A DNA stretch of 64,000 nt from Pontederia crassipes. Taxonomy: Eukaryota; Streptophyta; Magnoliopsida; Commelinales; Pontederiaceae. Under the pieces are notes generated by a model. The model ran no database searches. It saw only the letters and a list, made by a program, of their open reading frames with translations, and had not been told where the DNA came from. Numbering within the stretch: position 1 is the stretch's first letter; every line of letters starts with the position of its first letter. The position numbers and the translations under genes are program-made. Shown in pieces: positions 33,623-47,017 of the stretch. Location of the stretch: the NCBI GenBank assembly GCA_030549335.1, contig JAUKPH010000018.1, positions 2,170,001-2,234,000 on the forward strand. The letters run 5' to 3'.

Positions 33623-34500
33623 GGATTTAATGGGGTCGTCCCCCTGCAAGGGGGGAGGAACCCATCCTCCCATCCGCACCCGTCGGATGGAGATCCGATA
33701 GACGCAGATGATGAGTGCGGTTCATATGATAAAAATGGTTCGAATCAGTCGAAATTGAACTGCTCCATCTCTCCCTCACCCTCTCCCTCTCTCTTCTCCC
33801 TCCCTCTCTCACTCTCCCTTTCCCTCTCCCTCTCTCTCGCCCGGCGTCTCCCTCTCTCACGATTTGGCTACGGGCGACGATCTGGCTACGGCGTCCGGCT
33901 CCCTCTTCGTCGACTCCCTCTCCATTCCCCTCCCTCTCTCATGATATATTCGCCCGACGGTCGATCTGGCCGCCGTTGGCTGAATCTAGCCGCCTGCAGT
34001 GGATTTGACTGCGGCCGCCCAATTGGCCGGATCTAGCCGCCCACGGCCGATCTGGTTGCGGGCGGCCGGATCTGGCCGCCTACGGTCGATCTGGCCGCCC
34101 GCGGCCGACCTAGCTGCGGGTGGCGATCAGATCTGGCCGCCCGCGGCCGACCTAGCTGCGGGCGGCGGCCAGATCTGGCCGCTCGCGACCGATCTGGCTG
34201 CGGGCGGCTAGATCCGGCCAACCGCTCACAGTCGGCGGCCGATCTGAGATCGACCGCTCGTCGTGCCGAGGATTTGTGACCGTCGACGTACGGTCTTCGC
34301 CGCTAGTTCGCCGTCGATGTCGTCTCTTCTTCGATTTTTTGTGTTAAACCGCGTACATTTTTTCTGTTGATGAACCGAACCGCTCATTTTTCATCTTAAA
34401 TCACACTCATCATCCGCGCCCATCGGATCTCCATCCGACGAGCGCGGATGGGGGGAGGGGGTTCCTCTGCCCTTGCAGGGGGAGGACCCCCATTAAACCC
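33623..34500. mobile_element. Non-autonomous Mutator-like element, 878 bp, GC-rich
   Basis: Inverted repeats of about 100 bp (33623-33723 and 34399-34500) begin GGATTTAATGGGG on one side and GGGTTTAATGGGG on the other. They share blocks such as TCCCCCTGCAAGGG and CGGATGGAGATCCGAT. A perfect 9-bp duplication, CAAGAAATA, flanks the element. No transposase is encoded. The interior is strikingly GC-rich: a CT-rich stretch (33770-33840), then tandem GATCTGGCCGCC / GCTGCGGGCGGC modules. It needs a transposase in trans. Its ends differ from those of the MULE at 8130, so it belongs to another family. Confidence 0.88.
33990..34230 (+). repeat. Tandem GC-rich modules inside the MULE
   Basis: Variants of CGGCCGATCTGGCTGCGGGC recur with a period of roughly 30-45 bp. 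Both strands are open over about 200 bp only because the unit lacks stop codons. The Ala/Gly/Trp- or Arg/Ser-rich translations are repeat artefacts. Confidence 0.75.
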
Positions 34501-34509
34501 CAAGAAATA

Positions 34510-35650
34510 TGTCCTCTTTTAAGTAGTACCATTTAACTTTTCTCATTGTTAACACTTGCACAAAATAAGAAAAACCTTCAAGAATAAGAAATATTTTCAT
34601 TAGTCTACACTCTCTCAAGAGCATCAAAATTCGAAGGTAAAGGACAAAAGTTTGTTAAGAAAGTAGTATCCAGTATTCGTTGCTTCACATCAAATGATTT
34701 TAATAGCTTAGTCATACTCGGGCTACACTTAACTCTGCCTATAATAATTGTATACATTCTTTCAACAACACCATTATGTCGTGCTCTACTTGTCATATAT
34801 AATATCATGCTTTGATAAATTATCCTTAAATTTCTTAGATGTACCTTTACTGCTATAATCTATGCAAATATATTTTAAATAATTTTATGTATTTATTTTG
34901 TCCATGATTGATAGTTTTGAAAAATATAAAATACCTAATCTTTTTGTTCTAATAAAATAAAATCACATTTTTATATAATTAAAAATAATAAGACATTTGT
35001 TGTCACATTAGGAACTAACTTCATTTGGAACCACACACTTCGGAATGCACAAAATCTAACTTAATATCTTTCTTTTAAGAAGTATAAACAAAGCACATTT
35101 GTACATTGCTCATCAAACAGGCAATCATCATAAGAATTTAAATATATATATATATATATATATAGGAGTAATGTGAAAACTTCTCATCATAACTTGTATT
35201 TTATTCTTACTCATGTTTGTCAATCTTTTGTAACACAAAAGTAGTCAAACTTTATGTTTATTATATTAATGAATCATGTAATGGTTATGGATCACATGCT
35301 TAAATTTTCGCTTTTATGACCAAGGTAACTTTCTTGACTCAAAAGTCATGGAGATATCAAATTGAGACACAAATATGTGTCTAACATCCGCAAGGATCAA
35401 CTTATAATCAACATCATACAAAATTAGATTGACTCTTAGTGAATAAGCAAAGGGATTCTACAATGTAACTGCAAGTCAGATTCAACAAAGGCCAATTATA
35501 ATAAACAATCCAGTAACTATCAGTTTGCACATTGAAAACTTAGTTCAATATATCATTGTGGACTTATGTACCGATATGTTTTTTAGTTTCATGAAAATAT
35601 CAAGGGAGGCCAATTCTAGCGCAGACTTTCTTGCAAGGTTGAGCATCAAC
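34510..35650. other. Intergenic, weak retroelement trace
   Basis: On the minus strand at 34605-34808 there are hints of a copia integrase phrase (RARHNGVVERMY), the only recognisable piece and out of frame with its surroundings. A (TA)n tract lies at about 35144-35163. No gene is supported. Confidence 0.4.
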
Positions 35651-35653
35651 TTA

Positions 35654-36338
35654 GGCTCTGTTTAGCATTACTAGCGGTTTGATAAGCGGATAGCGGTTCA
35701 GTTAGTGGATAACGGATTAACTAGCGGATAGCGGGTAGCGAATGATTATTAGCGGATAAAGATTGTAACAAATAATGTTTGATAAATTTAGTAGTAGAAT
35801 TAGCTGATGAACATAAAATAATATAATTAGACACATGACAAATTATTTAATTTAAGCACTATATAACTTCTAGTATACTACAATAAATTAAATATTTATA
35901 TCCTAATTAAATAAAATAAAATTTCACAACTAATTTTTTTGTTAAAATATATAGAAATTTTTATTGACAATAAATTTTATATAATGCACATATGATATAA
36001 AATATTAATTATGAAATTATTTTTTATTAAATGTAATATAAAAAATTTAATTAATTCAACATGTATATGAAAAGAAATATAGTTAAATTATTATAAAATA
36101 AAAATGGAAAAAATGATAAGATAAGTTAGAAAGAAATAATATATTTGAATAAGGATAAAATTAGAAAAAATTATAAAACACTAACCTCTAATTGCTAAAC
36201 GCTACTAGAAGTAATTTTTCTATATTTTTATATGAAACGCTAAACGTTATTTATTTTATCATTTATCAAATAAAAAAATAACGTTTGAACCGCTAAACGT
36301 TACTTGAAATTCTAAATTTGGTGTTTCCAATCAAAGCC
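35654..36338. mobile_element. Tourist-like (PIF/Harbinger-type) MITE, 685 bp
   Basis: The ends are GGCTCTGTTTAGC and, reverse-complemented, GGCTTTGATTGGA, the familiar Tourist terminus. They are flanked on both sides by TTA (35651-35653 and 36339-36341), the PIF/Harbinger target duplication. Subterminal regions reiterate AGCGGATAGCGG on the left and the inverted TAACGTTTAGCG on the right. It has no coding capacity. Confidence 0.7.
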
Positions 36339-36509
36339 TTAGACAAAATCAATAAATTCACATAACCACCAAGAGACCTTGGGCGTCATTTGTTCGTTTA
36401 CTTAGTAGCGCTACATGTGTCTCTCTATTCTCTAATTTAGAGTTGTAAGAAGGCAATTCTTGCTTCTTTAATTACCCTAAAAGGCTCTCCCACTACAATG
36501 GCACTAACG

Positions 36510-36657
<148 letters not shown>

Positions 36658-36950
36658 ACTTTTAAATAACATATTCTATAGAAGCTAAGTATGTATTGAT
36701 AAGGAATACTTTAGCTATGATCATATATATGCTCTTTGAAGTTATTCCAATGTGATTAAATTACTCTATGGAGAATTGAGAAAATAAATATAACTTTAGG
36801 TGGAAGAATTTGAAGAATAAGGTGTACAAGATAAGCCATTATGATTTGAGAAAATTGTAATGTCAATGGTATTAGCATGTCAAAGACGAATATCCAATTT
36901 AACCTTGATGTGAGAAAATTGGACTACATATATACATACATATATATATA

Positions 36951-37317
36951 GGGAAAAATGAGCGTGTGAAGCACGTGTGAAGCGGCTTTAAACATATTTT
37001 TTTTTTCTTCATTTTTTTCGATATATTTCTTTACTAATAGCTTAAAGAATCATTCATGATAATGGAAAATAGTTTTATAAGATTAAAAGTTATATAAAAT
37101 GATTATATCTATTATGACGGATAATAATGTACAGAAGTTCGTCAAAACTAAAAAATGATGAAAGAAGTTATTATTAATGATTTGAATCATATATTTGTTA
37201 TTCCCAATGACTCTCTAAACTATTAAAGAAGAAATATGTCGAAAAAAATAAACAAAAGTATATCTAAAGCCGCTTCACATGCGCTTCACACGGAAGGCTC
37301 TTCACACGCTCATTAAA

Positions 37318-37320
<3 letters not shown>
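36951..37320. mobile_element. MITE family A, copy 1, with ~100-bp inverted repeats
   Basis: The left arm starts ATGAGCGTGTGAAG (36958), and the right arm is its inverse, CTTCACACGCTCAT (ending 37313). Pairing continues through GTGTGAAGCGGCTTTA and TTTCGATATATTTCTT for about 100 bp. Taking the ends as GGGAAAAATGAG/GAGTTTAATGAG gives flanking ATATATATA on both sides. That is a 9-bp match, but uninformative in a TA-rich context. Confidence 0.65.
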
Positions 37321-39270
<1,950 letters not shown>

Positions 39271-39465
39271 GATCGTTGCATTTTTTATTTTAGTTTATTT
39301 TTTTATAATTAATCCATTCAACTTGTCATGTAAGAAGTATGGATATTATTCTCAGCTTCTAATCTAATTCAGATTTGTCATTTGATATCATTACTAAAGA
39401 ATAAGTGACGTGCATATTAAAATTCCATGTATAGATTTCATATTTTAAAACAGACATATTTCTTT

Positions 39466-39947
39466 GGATTTTTTTCGCTTACCCCTTCAATTATGAACTT
39501 TTTCCACGTTTATTCACGTTTTTCGAATATTCCGTTGATCCTCTTGAATTATATCATTTTTTTCACTTAAGTCCATCCGTCAACATCTGTCAACTTTTTT
39601 ATTATTTTTTATTTATTTATTGAATGACTAAATTACCCTTCATCTAATATTAAAAAATAAAAATAATATATTATAAAAATAAAAAAATTTACTTCGTTGG
39701 GGCGTCAAAGGGGCAATGCTCCCCGTATTTTTTTATATTTACTATTTATATTATTTTAAGTTACGAGGGTGATTTGATCATTTCATAAATTAAGAAAATA
39801 AAAGTTAACGAAAAAGTTAACAAAAGTTGATGGATGAACTTAAGTGAAAAATGGGGTATAGTTCAAAAGGGGTCAGTGAAATATTCAAAAGACGTGAGTA
39901 GACACGAAAAAAATTCATAATTCAAGAGGAGTAAGTGGAAAGAATCC
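39466..39947. mobile_element. Mutator-type MITE family B, copy 1 (482 bp)
   Basis: The element is nearly a complete fold-back. Its two arms of about 200 bp start GGATTTTTTTCGCTTACCCC and, inverted, GGATTCTTTCCACTTACTCC, and pair through the TTCACTTAAGTYCATCC block. A perfect 9-bp duplication, TATTTCTTT, flanks it (39457-39465 and 39948-39956). It ends 134 bp beyond the stop codon of the defensin-like gene and could contribute to that transcript's 3' end. Copy 2 is at 56197. Confidence 0.9.
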
Positions 39948-40080
39948 TATTTCTTTTCTATAAAATAAGATCCGCTTGAAGAATTAGTCAATCGATAATA
40001 TTGCATGCAAAAGAATTACATTATTTGGTGGAGAACATGAACAAGTAATTAAAATTAAAAAGAAGAAGAAAAAAAAAATC

Positions 40081-41842
40081 TCAAGGGATTTGGCAACAAC
40101 AGTTGAGGTATTCAGGCTGCGCTCCGACTTGGCAAAAACCAGGATGCCCGCAGAACTGCGAGCAGCTTTCGTCGGTGCAATTAGGGAACATGACGCAGCC
40201 CAGCACTATTCTATTTCCTATGTGCTGCGAAAATTCCCCTCCTGTGAAAATAAAAATACCAAAAATAAATTAAAATATGTTGAGAAAAGAAAAGAAAAAA
40301 AGACTCGAGTAATCTATATTTTTATAACGTTAAACTCGGTGTTTTGAAAACCGGACGGCCAACTCGACGTCCAGTCCGATCATGAATCAATCGTTGGTCA
40401 AGTCCGATTTTAAACAAAATCGAAGTTGTTAAAAAAATCGGGATTGAATGTTTGAACGGGTTGAATATGGTTAATTTTTTAATTAAACAAATATAAAATT
40501 AGAATGATAAAATCACATAAAAAAGGATGAAAATAAATAATTGGGAAATGAAAAAAAAGGAATGAGGTGAGAAATTTAAGGAGAAAAATAGTGAAAATTT
40601 TAAGGAGGAAAAAAAGGAAGTGAGGAGAAAAGTAAAAAATAGAAATAATTAAATGGAAAAAGGGAAAAATATTTTATAAAAAGATATGAAATGAAACTCA
40701 TTAATAGAATAATAATTAAATAAAAAAATAAAATACATTAATAGAAAAAAAATAAAAGAATACTAATATTTTTTTAATTGAAAGAATAAAGGTAAATTTT
40801 CTGATTAAGTTTTCTCGAGACTTATTCCATTAAGTAATTTAAATACTTTTTTTTATAGTATTTACATTATAATAATAAATTTTAATAAAATAATATACTT
40901 CAACTTTAAAACTCTTTTAAATATAATATATATATAGAATTCTAAATTGACATATTTTTTTAATAATGTAAATATTCTCATATTATTTTAATAGCTTTGG
41001 ATGATTTATAAAAAAATATTATAAATATTATTTATAAATAATAAATTATTAAAATTAGTGTTGAATTTTAAGAAAAAATATTTTGTAAGGTTATTATATT
41101 TTTTATAATAATATTCATAATATATCATTAAAATTATAAAAAATAATAGTTTAATAAAAATATTCACTTAAACCTATCGAAATGATTGGCACGCCCGTTA
41201 GACATGATTTTGAAAGCATTGGAAACTATATAGAAATTGGATAATTTTCCCATATAATCCTCCAACTTTGAGTACAATATTTTTATTATCTTTTAATTTT
41301 TTATGCAAAGTTAAGTCTTCAACTTTAAGTATTTAGAGTGGTTCATCTTTCTAATACATAGTATTTTTTAAAATTATATATATCATATTTATAAAAATCA
41401 TGTTAGACACATAAATGACGTCATGGGTGGGATTGGAAGTACTCGGGATAAAGAATTTTATAACTATCAACATTATAGAATATTTCATATTTTTTTATAA
41501 AAATAAATTATATGAAGGAGGAATAATTTGAAAGATTGAAAGAAAAAAATTTATACTCAGTAAAAGGATGAATGGTGCAAAATAATTAATGTTGGAGGAT
41601 GAACTGTGAAATAAGAAAAGTTCAAATACAAAGGAGGTATTAAATAAAAAAGTTAGAGAACCATAGGCTAAAATAACTCCATAAAAATTTTATTAGGAGA
41701 ATGTTCTATTGAAAAAAAAACATTAGGAGAATATTAAAGGTACCCTACCTGTGGATGGAGAAGATGATGATGCTTGTGCAGAAAGAAGGAACAGAAGCAG
41801 CAATGCCACAATAACTTGATGGGAGTATGAGGTGAGTGCCAT
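40081..41842 (-). CDS. Secreted eight-cysteine defensin-like peptide (DEFL), two exons
   Basis: Minus strand, exons 41842-41749 and 40241-40081, total 255 bp encoding 84 residues. The intron of 1507 bp has canonical borders (CCACAG|GTAGGG and TTTTCACAG|GAGGGG), and both exons join in frame at a glycine codon. Exon 1 encodes a signal peptide: VIVALLLLFLLSAQA, cleavage likely after residue 24. Exon 2 encodes the mature part with eight cysteines spaced C-x5-C-x4-C-x3-C-x5-C-x10-CCC. CxxxC (CSQFC) and the CxC within CCC are the two signatures of the CS-alpha-beta fold of plant defensin-like peptides. Such peptides act outside the cell in defence or signalling; the role here is unknown. A TATAAA box lies about 90 bp upstream of the ATG (about 41930). 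An in-frame upstream ATG exists, but the signal peptide fixes this start. Confidence 0.82.
41239..41680. mobile_element. Mutator-type MITE family D (442 bp), inside the DEFL intron
   Basis: The ends GGATAATTTTCCCATATAATC and, inverted, GGAGTTATTTTAGCCTATGG form long imperfect arms that share CTCCAACTTTGAG-like and TTCATCCTTT-like blocks. The flanks are ATAGAAATT (41230-41238) and ATAAAAATT (41681-41689), a 9-bp duplication with one mismatch. It lies wholly within the intron, 68 bp from the splice donor. Confidence 0.7.
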
Positions 41843-41924
41843 GGTTAGGAAATGTGTATGGTGCAACTTTGTAATATGCTGATTTTTTTTTTCTCTCACT
41901 CTTGGTCCATGGCACAACAAAATC

Positions 41925-41940
41925 CCACATTTTATAGAAC
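41925..41940 (-). promoter_or_regulatory. TATA box of the defensin-like gene
   Basis: Minus strand TTCTATAAAATGTGGG, about 90 bp upstream of the chosen ATG, so transcription would start roughly 60 bp before the ATG. The local fit to the plant TATAAA consensus is good. Confidence 0.55.
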
Positions 41941-42019
41941 ATGGCATGGGGGGCTCTTGACCAATGGTAGAGGATGGATCCATTTTTTGCAAAATCTTGT
42001 GCAAATTAAGTGAACTCAT

Positions 42020-45000
42020 TTATTAATCTCATTTAATAAAATTCATTAATTCGCTCCCGATAATTTAATGGAAATGGTTACTGTTTAAAAATTTAATAAA
42101 TAACCAATTAATTATATTTACCTACTTTTTATAGTTTCTACCATATATATATATATATATAGTTTTATTGCAAATTCATTATATGAATTGTTATTTTCAT
42201 CATCTTACACTTTATTTTTTTATTTAATGTACACTACTGATTGACTTGTTGTTAAATTTGATGTCCCTTCTTTGGAAATGTCAAATAATTTTTTAACCAT
42301 TTGATGTGTCATCGAAGATTGAGCTTTTTCTGATAATAATAATTTAAGTAATTATTAAATAATTTAATTAAAAACTAACTTCACACATTAAGAAACAAAG
42401 ATAACTTTAACCTTTTTTTTCATTTTTTTTTCTTTACCCACGTTTTCCTTTCCCCTTTCTACCACTTTCTTTCCTCTGTACTTTTTTTCACTCCTTTCCT
42501 TTCTAATTCAAATTTTACTTTTTTTCCTTATTTACCTTTCTTTCCCCAAGTTCAAATTTCCCTTTTTTCCATTCTATATATTATCTACCTCTCAAATAAT
42601 GTATCATTTTTTTCTAATAACATTGCATAAAGCAATAATTTTTTTATGTTTTATGGCTCATTTTTTATATGATTTTCATGTGAGGATTAATGTTCATATG
42701 CACTAAAAATAAATATTTTGATAATGGGGAACGGAGATTCAACCGGTGTGCTGAGTTGGCCATGTTTGTGATGGTTCGATTGGGTTGCTCGAATTTTTAT
42801 TAAATAATAGTATTCTTAAAAATAGCATACATCATATGAGTATATGATAAGAAAATGCTTAAATACTATCATATTAATCATCAAGCATTTATTGTGAAAT
42901 AACTAATTGATTTTTGTTCAAAATATAGTAATCCTTACTGCTTATTTTCTTCCAAAATTACTCGAGTGACATTAATTTTTTTCTTTTCTTTTTAATCATC
43001 TCCTATTTCTCTCTCCAACCATTTTTTTCTTCTTTATTTTTTTTTTCTTTCTTTGTTTCCTCCATTATTGTTTTTCCTTTTCCATTTCCTTGCTAATTCA
43101 TTCTTAATTTAATTATAAATTCCATTTTAATTATCCTTTTACTCTTCATTATTTCATCGATCATCTTTCGAATTTTCCATTCCTTTTATTCTTCTACTGA
43201 ATCAATTCTAATGTACAAAAATAAATCCCAAACTCCTCTTATGGTGAAATGATAAGTGACTCCTCCTAACTTAAGCAATATATTAAGTTCGAGTCCATGG
43301 GTGTATGTAGAAATTTTTTATTGGGAGACTCACCAACCATTATCAAGCACGTGACTCGAGATGACATATGTCGAATTACAGTCAGTGCGTTCAACAACGC
43401 CAATTGGGTTGGACAGTCAGCGCCACTTCTCAAAATTTAGGAGCTGACTAGCCAAAAAATAAAAATCGAGCCCAAAATTAGATGACATTGGGGCACTTTG
43501 AGACATTACATAAATTCATCTTATATCATAATAAAAATTAAACAACAAAAAAGTTGGAAACTTAAAAAAACTTAGTCAAAGAATAATAATAAAAATTTGA
43601 TATAGTATCCTTATTGTAGCAATTTAAAAAATTAAATCATAAAGCTAGAATGCATTAAAAAATTCAATGTTGTTTTTTAACTATGAGAATTCAATCTTAG
43701 ACATGTCCAACATCCATTATTAAAAAAACCATGATTTGCGAGAAATTTTTCACGACAAATTCGATGGGGTTTTCAATATATTATGCTTTTTTCGAAAAAT
43801 ATTCATCGTAAATAAATTTGTGATAGATATTGAAATCTATCACAAATTTTGACGGATTAAACTATCACAAATACCGAGGGATAGTAAGCCTTAAAAAATT
43901 GTGAAGAATGGTGGCCTTCACAAGTTGTAATATATATTCTATCCTTCTTAATTTTTTAAAGAAAATTTCTTTTGAAAATTGCGAAAGGTAATGTGTCCTT
44001 CCAATTCTCGCACGTTGAGAGGTGCAACATGCCTTTCATGATTTTTTATGAAAATTTAATAGATATTATCAATATAGTAGAATTAGAATTAAAATTATGT
44101 AATGAATTTTATAATTTAAAAACATGCTTTAAATGCCTACCAATTTTATTTATTATAAAATTTAAAATATTCCACATATTTTGAAATGATGATGTAAAAT
44201 ACTAATCAACGTCATCCTCATCATCATCGTTTTGGACATGCATTATCTGTCACAACATCGTTTACATTTTTTTTTTTTTTTGAGATTGTAATATTTGTTG
44301 TTGATCTTGTTGCATTTGTTCTTGCTATTGTTACATCTGTTGTTGCATTTGTCCATCTGTTGTTGCATGTCCACAAAATATTTTCTACTTATTATCTTTT
44401 TTCTTTAATTGTTCATTCATAAGTCGGTACACCTCTTGACTCGGATAGTTGCACACTTATGTATCCGCAAATTCAATATCAACATAACTGACAAATGATA
44501 TCATATTGTGCACATGACATTTGTTTTACCCTAACGAGATATGTCTAAAGTTTCGATTATTAATTGATGTCATTACTTATTGTATATCCTGAGTAATATA
44601 CTCGACTTCTTTACTTTCAAAAGAGACTTTCAAAATCTTTTTTGAATTTGATATTACAAAATAATATAAATCGAATATAATAAATTCAAAATGATATAAA
44701 TAACAAGAAAATAGATTAGTCTTAGTATGTCAGATGAGCAAATTTAAAAAACTCATTCTTTATTCTTTTTTATGAGTTTTTTGAAAGATTTCATTTTGAG
44801 TCGATTCTTTACCTATTTTTTTTCTTGAAATTAAAAATAAGGGGCTTATAACTGGCATCCTCCTTTATGTTTCAAAACATCTTTTAAATTCGTACAGGCT
44901 GAAGGTGCAAAGTGAACAATATCTTAACGGACTAAGAGGTGTTATAGTTTAATATATATAATTTAATGGACCACTTTGATAATAATTCAAGTAATATAGC

Positions 45001-46614
45001 TTCACTTATCCAGTTAGACATTTGTTCAGAAGTCGATGTATCTAATAAGATAAAGACAATATTTTTTAACACGTAGAATTAAACGCCTTCTATGTTTGTT
45101 TTGTGTGCTTAGACTTCTAGTAAATATTCAAAATATGTAAGGTGTAGACACATAAGGTGTAGAACTTTACTTTATGACAAAAGACTTTGTTCCCGAAAAG
45201 CAAATGCATAAGGTGCATAATTATACTTTACGATGCTTTAGTTATTTAAAGCGTGCATAACTTTACTTCTCATGTTTACTTTGATGAATGACAAAAATGT
45301 ATTATTCAACTTGGGTTAGTTATGTATAATCAATACATCAAACAACTACCAAATAATTTTTATTTATTAAACCTAATTATGATTAAGCATGATAAATTGA
45401 TATCTAGTTAAGTAATAATTTGTCAATGCATGATTATCATAAACGATTACTTATAATTGAAGCAGTAAACAACCAATACATGTCATGTAAGCAAATGAAA
45501 ATCATTTTTTACTGTCTTCATGGTCGTGAGCCTTAGTTCATGCTCGTGAACTCTATCTTATGAATTCACCTTTTGCGCTCACAATCATGAATCTCTCATT
45601 CATGGTCGTGCATGTTTATTTTACTACCATGAAACTCAATTTCATTATCATGAGTGAGACCTTAAACGTTATTAGTTGCACGTTTCACGATCATGATCAG
45701 GGCTTATCGTTCGCTCATGGTCATGACATAGGTGTTATGATCTATGTAAATATGTTTCTTTGTCAAAATTTTAGAATATTTTGATGCATTAAAATCGAGA
45801 AAAACTTTCTTCGAAGAGGAATATCCCATGTACAAAGCTTCATAAATTTGTAACATAAAGTAAATCTATCATGGCATGAATTAAAGCCTTCTTTTTGGTA
45901 CGTAAAAACTAATGCATCTACAATGCAACCTTGATTACAATCTATGATAAAAATGGGGTATTCTTACATGTCAATCCAATCAGACAATCCATTAAAAAAG
46001 TGGTTGAAGGATCAAAATTTATTTTCCTTGACCCCTTATTGTTCTACCTTATTATATATTGTTTTTCTCGTTCTCCTCCTTTCTTAATCTGACGTGTGTG
46101 AAAAAATGAGAGAAGAGAGAGAATTTGAATTTTATATAGAGTCAGCTTAGAATTTTCTATCAAAGATTTAAAATGCCCTTACTTTTATTTACATCAACCC
46201 TCTTCTTCTACTCTTATTTTTTTCGATTACAATGGAAGGTAAATGGACCTCATATAAGAAATTTTTTAAAAAAGAAATAGGAAAATATGCTCCACTAAGA
46301 AAATTTGAATGTGTGATCTCTCGGGTCTTCGAGCAAAGGTCTGCTCCACTGTGCTTAATTTCATTATCTATTTGTCAATAAAATGGTATCGGGCATGATC
46401 CTTGTGATTGAAGAGCTTCAGCATAGGGAAAGTCAATGTTTTGATGGTCATTCTATATATATGACAGCATTGTGTAGTTTTATTTTACCCATTTTTTTTT
46501 TGCAAAAAAGATGTTTTCTCCAGTTAGTATGACAATATATAGCAAGATCTAGTAACATGTAAATGTAGCATGAGCTTGCAAAATCCAAAATTCTTATCGT
46601 CTTCACCTTTGCAA
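42020..46614. other. Intergenic AT-rich DNA, no gene seen
   Basis: It contains C/T-rich stretches (42410-42570, 43000-43200), a SINE-like copy (43238-43335) and a palindromic patch with TTTGTGATAGAT...ATCTATCACAAA (43820-43855). On the minus strand around 44220-44480 a Gln/Met-rich reading (EQMQQDQQQILQSQ) follows SQEVYRLMNEQLKKKDNK. This could be a CACTA-type transposon remnant but is too decayed to call. Confidence 0.4.
43238..43335 (+). mobile_element. tRNA-derived SINE-like insertion, copy 2
   Basis: Box A-like TGGTGAAATGATAAG and box B-like AGTTCGAGTCC are about 35 bp apart, followed by a shared 3' tail, GTAGAAATTTTTTATTGGGA. The minus-strand copy at 17966-18052 has the same order. Confidence 0.5.
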
Positions 46615-46623
46615 TAGAATTAA

Positions 46624-47008
46624 GGGTTAATTTCATAAATCTTCCTTCAGTAATAATAATTTTTCGCGTCTAATATTGTGATTTTTCACGTATAATCCAG
46701 TTGTATGAATTTATCGTTGTTTCTAAATTTTACTGTGATTTTCACTTAGGTTCCTCCTAAGATTTTATTAATTCTTCTATTATTTTTATTTTTTATTTAT
46801 AAAAGATAAAATGTCCTCTCATGATTTTGAGATGTCGTTAGTTGAATGAAAAAAAAGAAAGACATTTATTTCAAATCATACAAGAGAATTTTAGTTTTTA
46901 TAAATAGGAAAAATAAAAATAACAGAAAAATTAATAATGTCATACGATACATTCAAAATTAGATATGAAAAATCATTATAGTTGAAGAAAAACTTATGAT
47001 ATTAACCC
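46624..47008. mobile_element. Mutator-type MITE family C (385 bp)
   Basis: The arms start GGGTTAATTTCATAAATC and, inverted, GGGTTAATATCATAAGTT. Pairing continues through AATTTTTC and TATTTTTATTTTT for over 100 bp. The flanks are TAGAATTAA (46615-46623) and TATAATTAA (47009-47017), a 9-bp duplication with one mismatch. It has no coding capacity. Confidence 0.72.
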
Positions 47009-47017
47009 TATAATTAA

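Noticed and set aside
33575-34221. Open frames rich in Arg/Ser/Ala/Trp on both strands
   Set aside because: They lie within the GC-rich MULE and follow its tandem units; no conserved domain, and both strands are equally open.
34605-34808. Minus-strand frame with NGVVERMY, like copia integrase
   Set aside because: Only one short phrase matches; the neighbouring sequence shows no other integrase motif in this or nearby frames.
43700-44650. Possible CACTA-type transposon remnant
   Set aside because: A palindromic TTTGTGATAGAT patch and a Gln/Met-rich minus-strand reading are suggestive, but no CACTA ends, 3-bp duplication or transposase motif could be shown.
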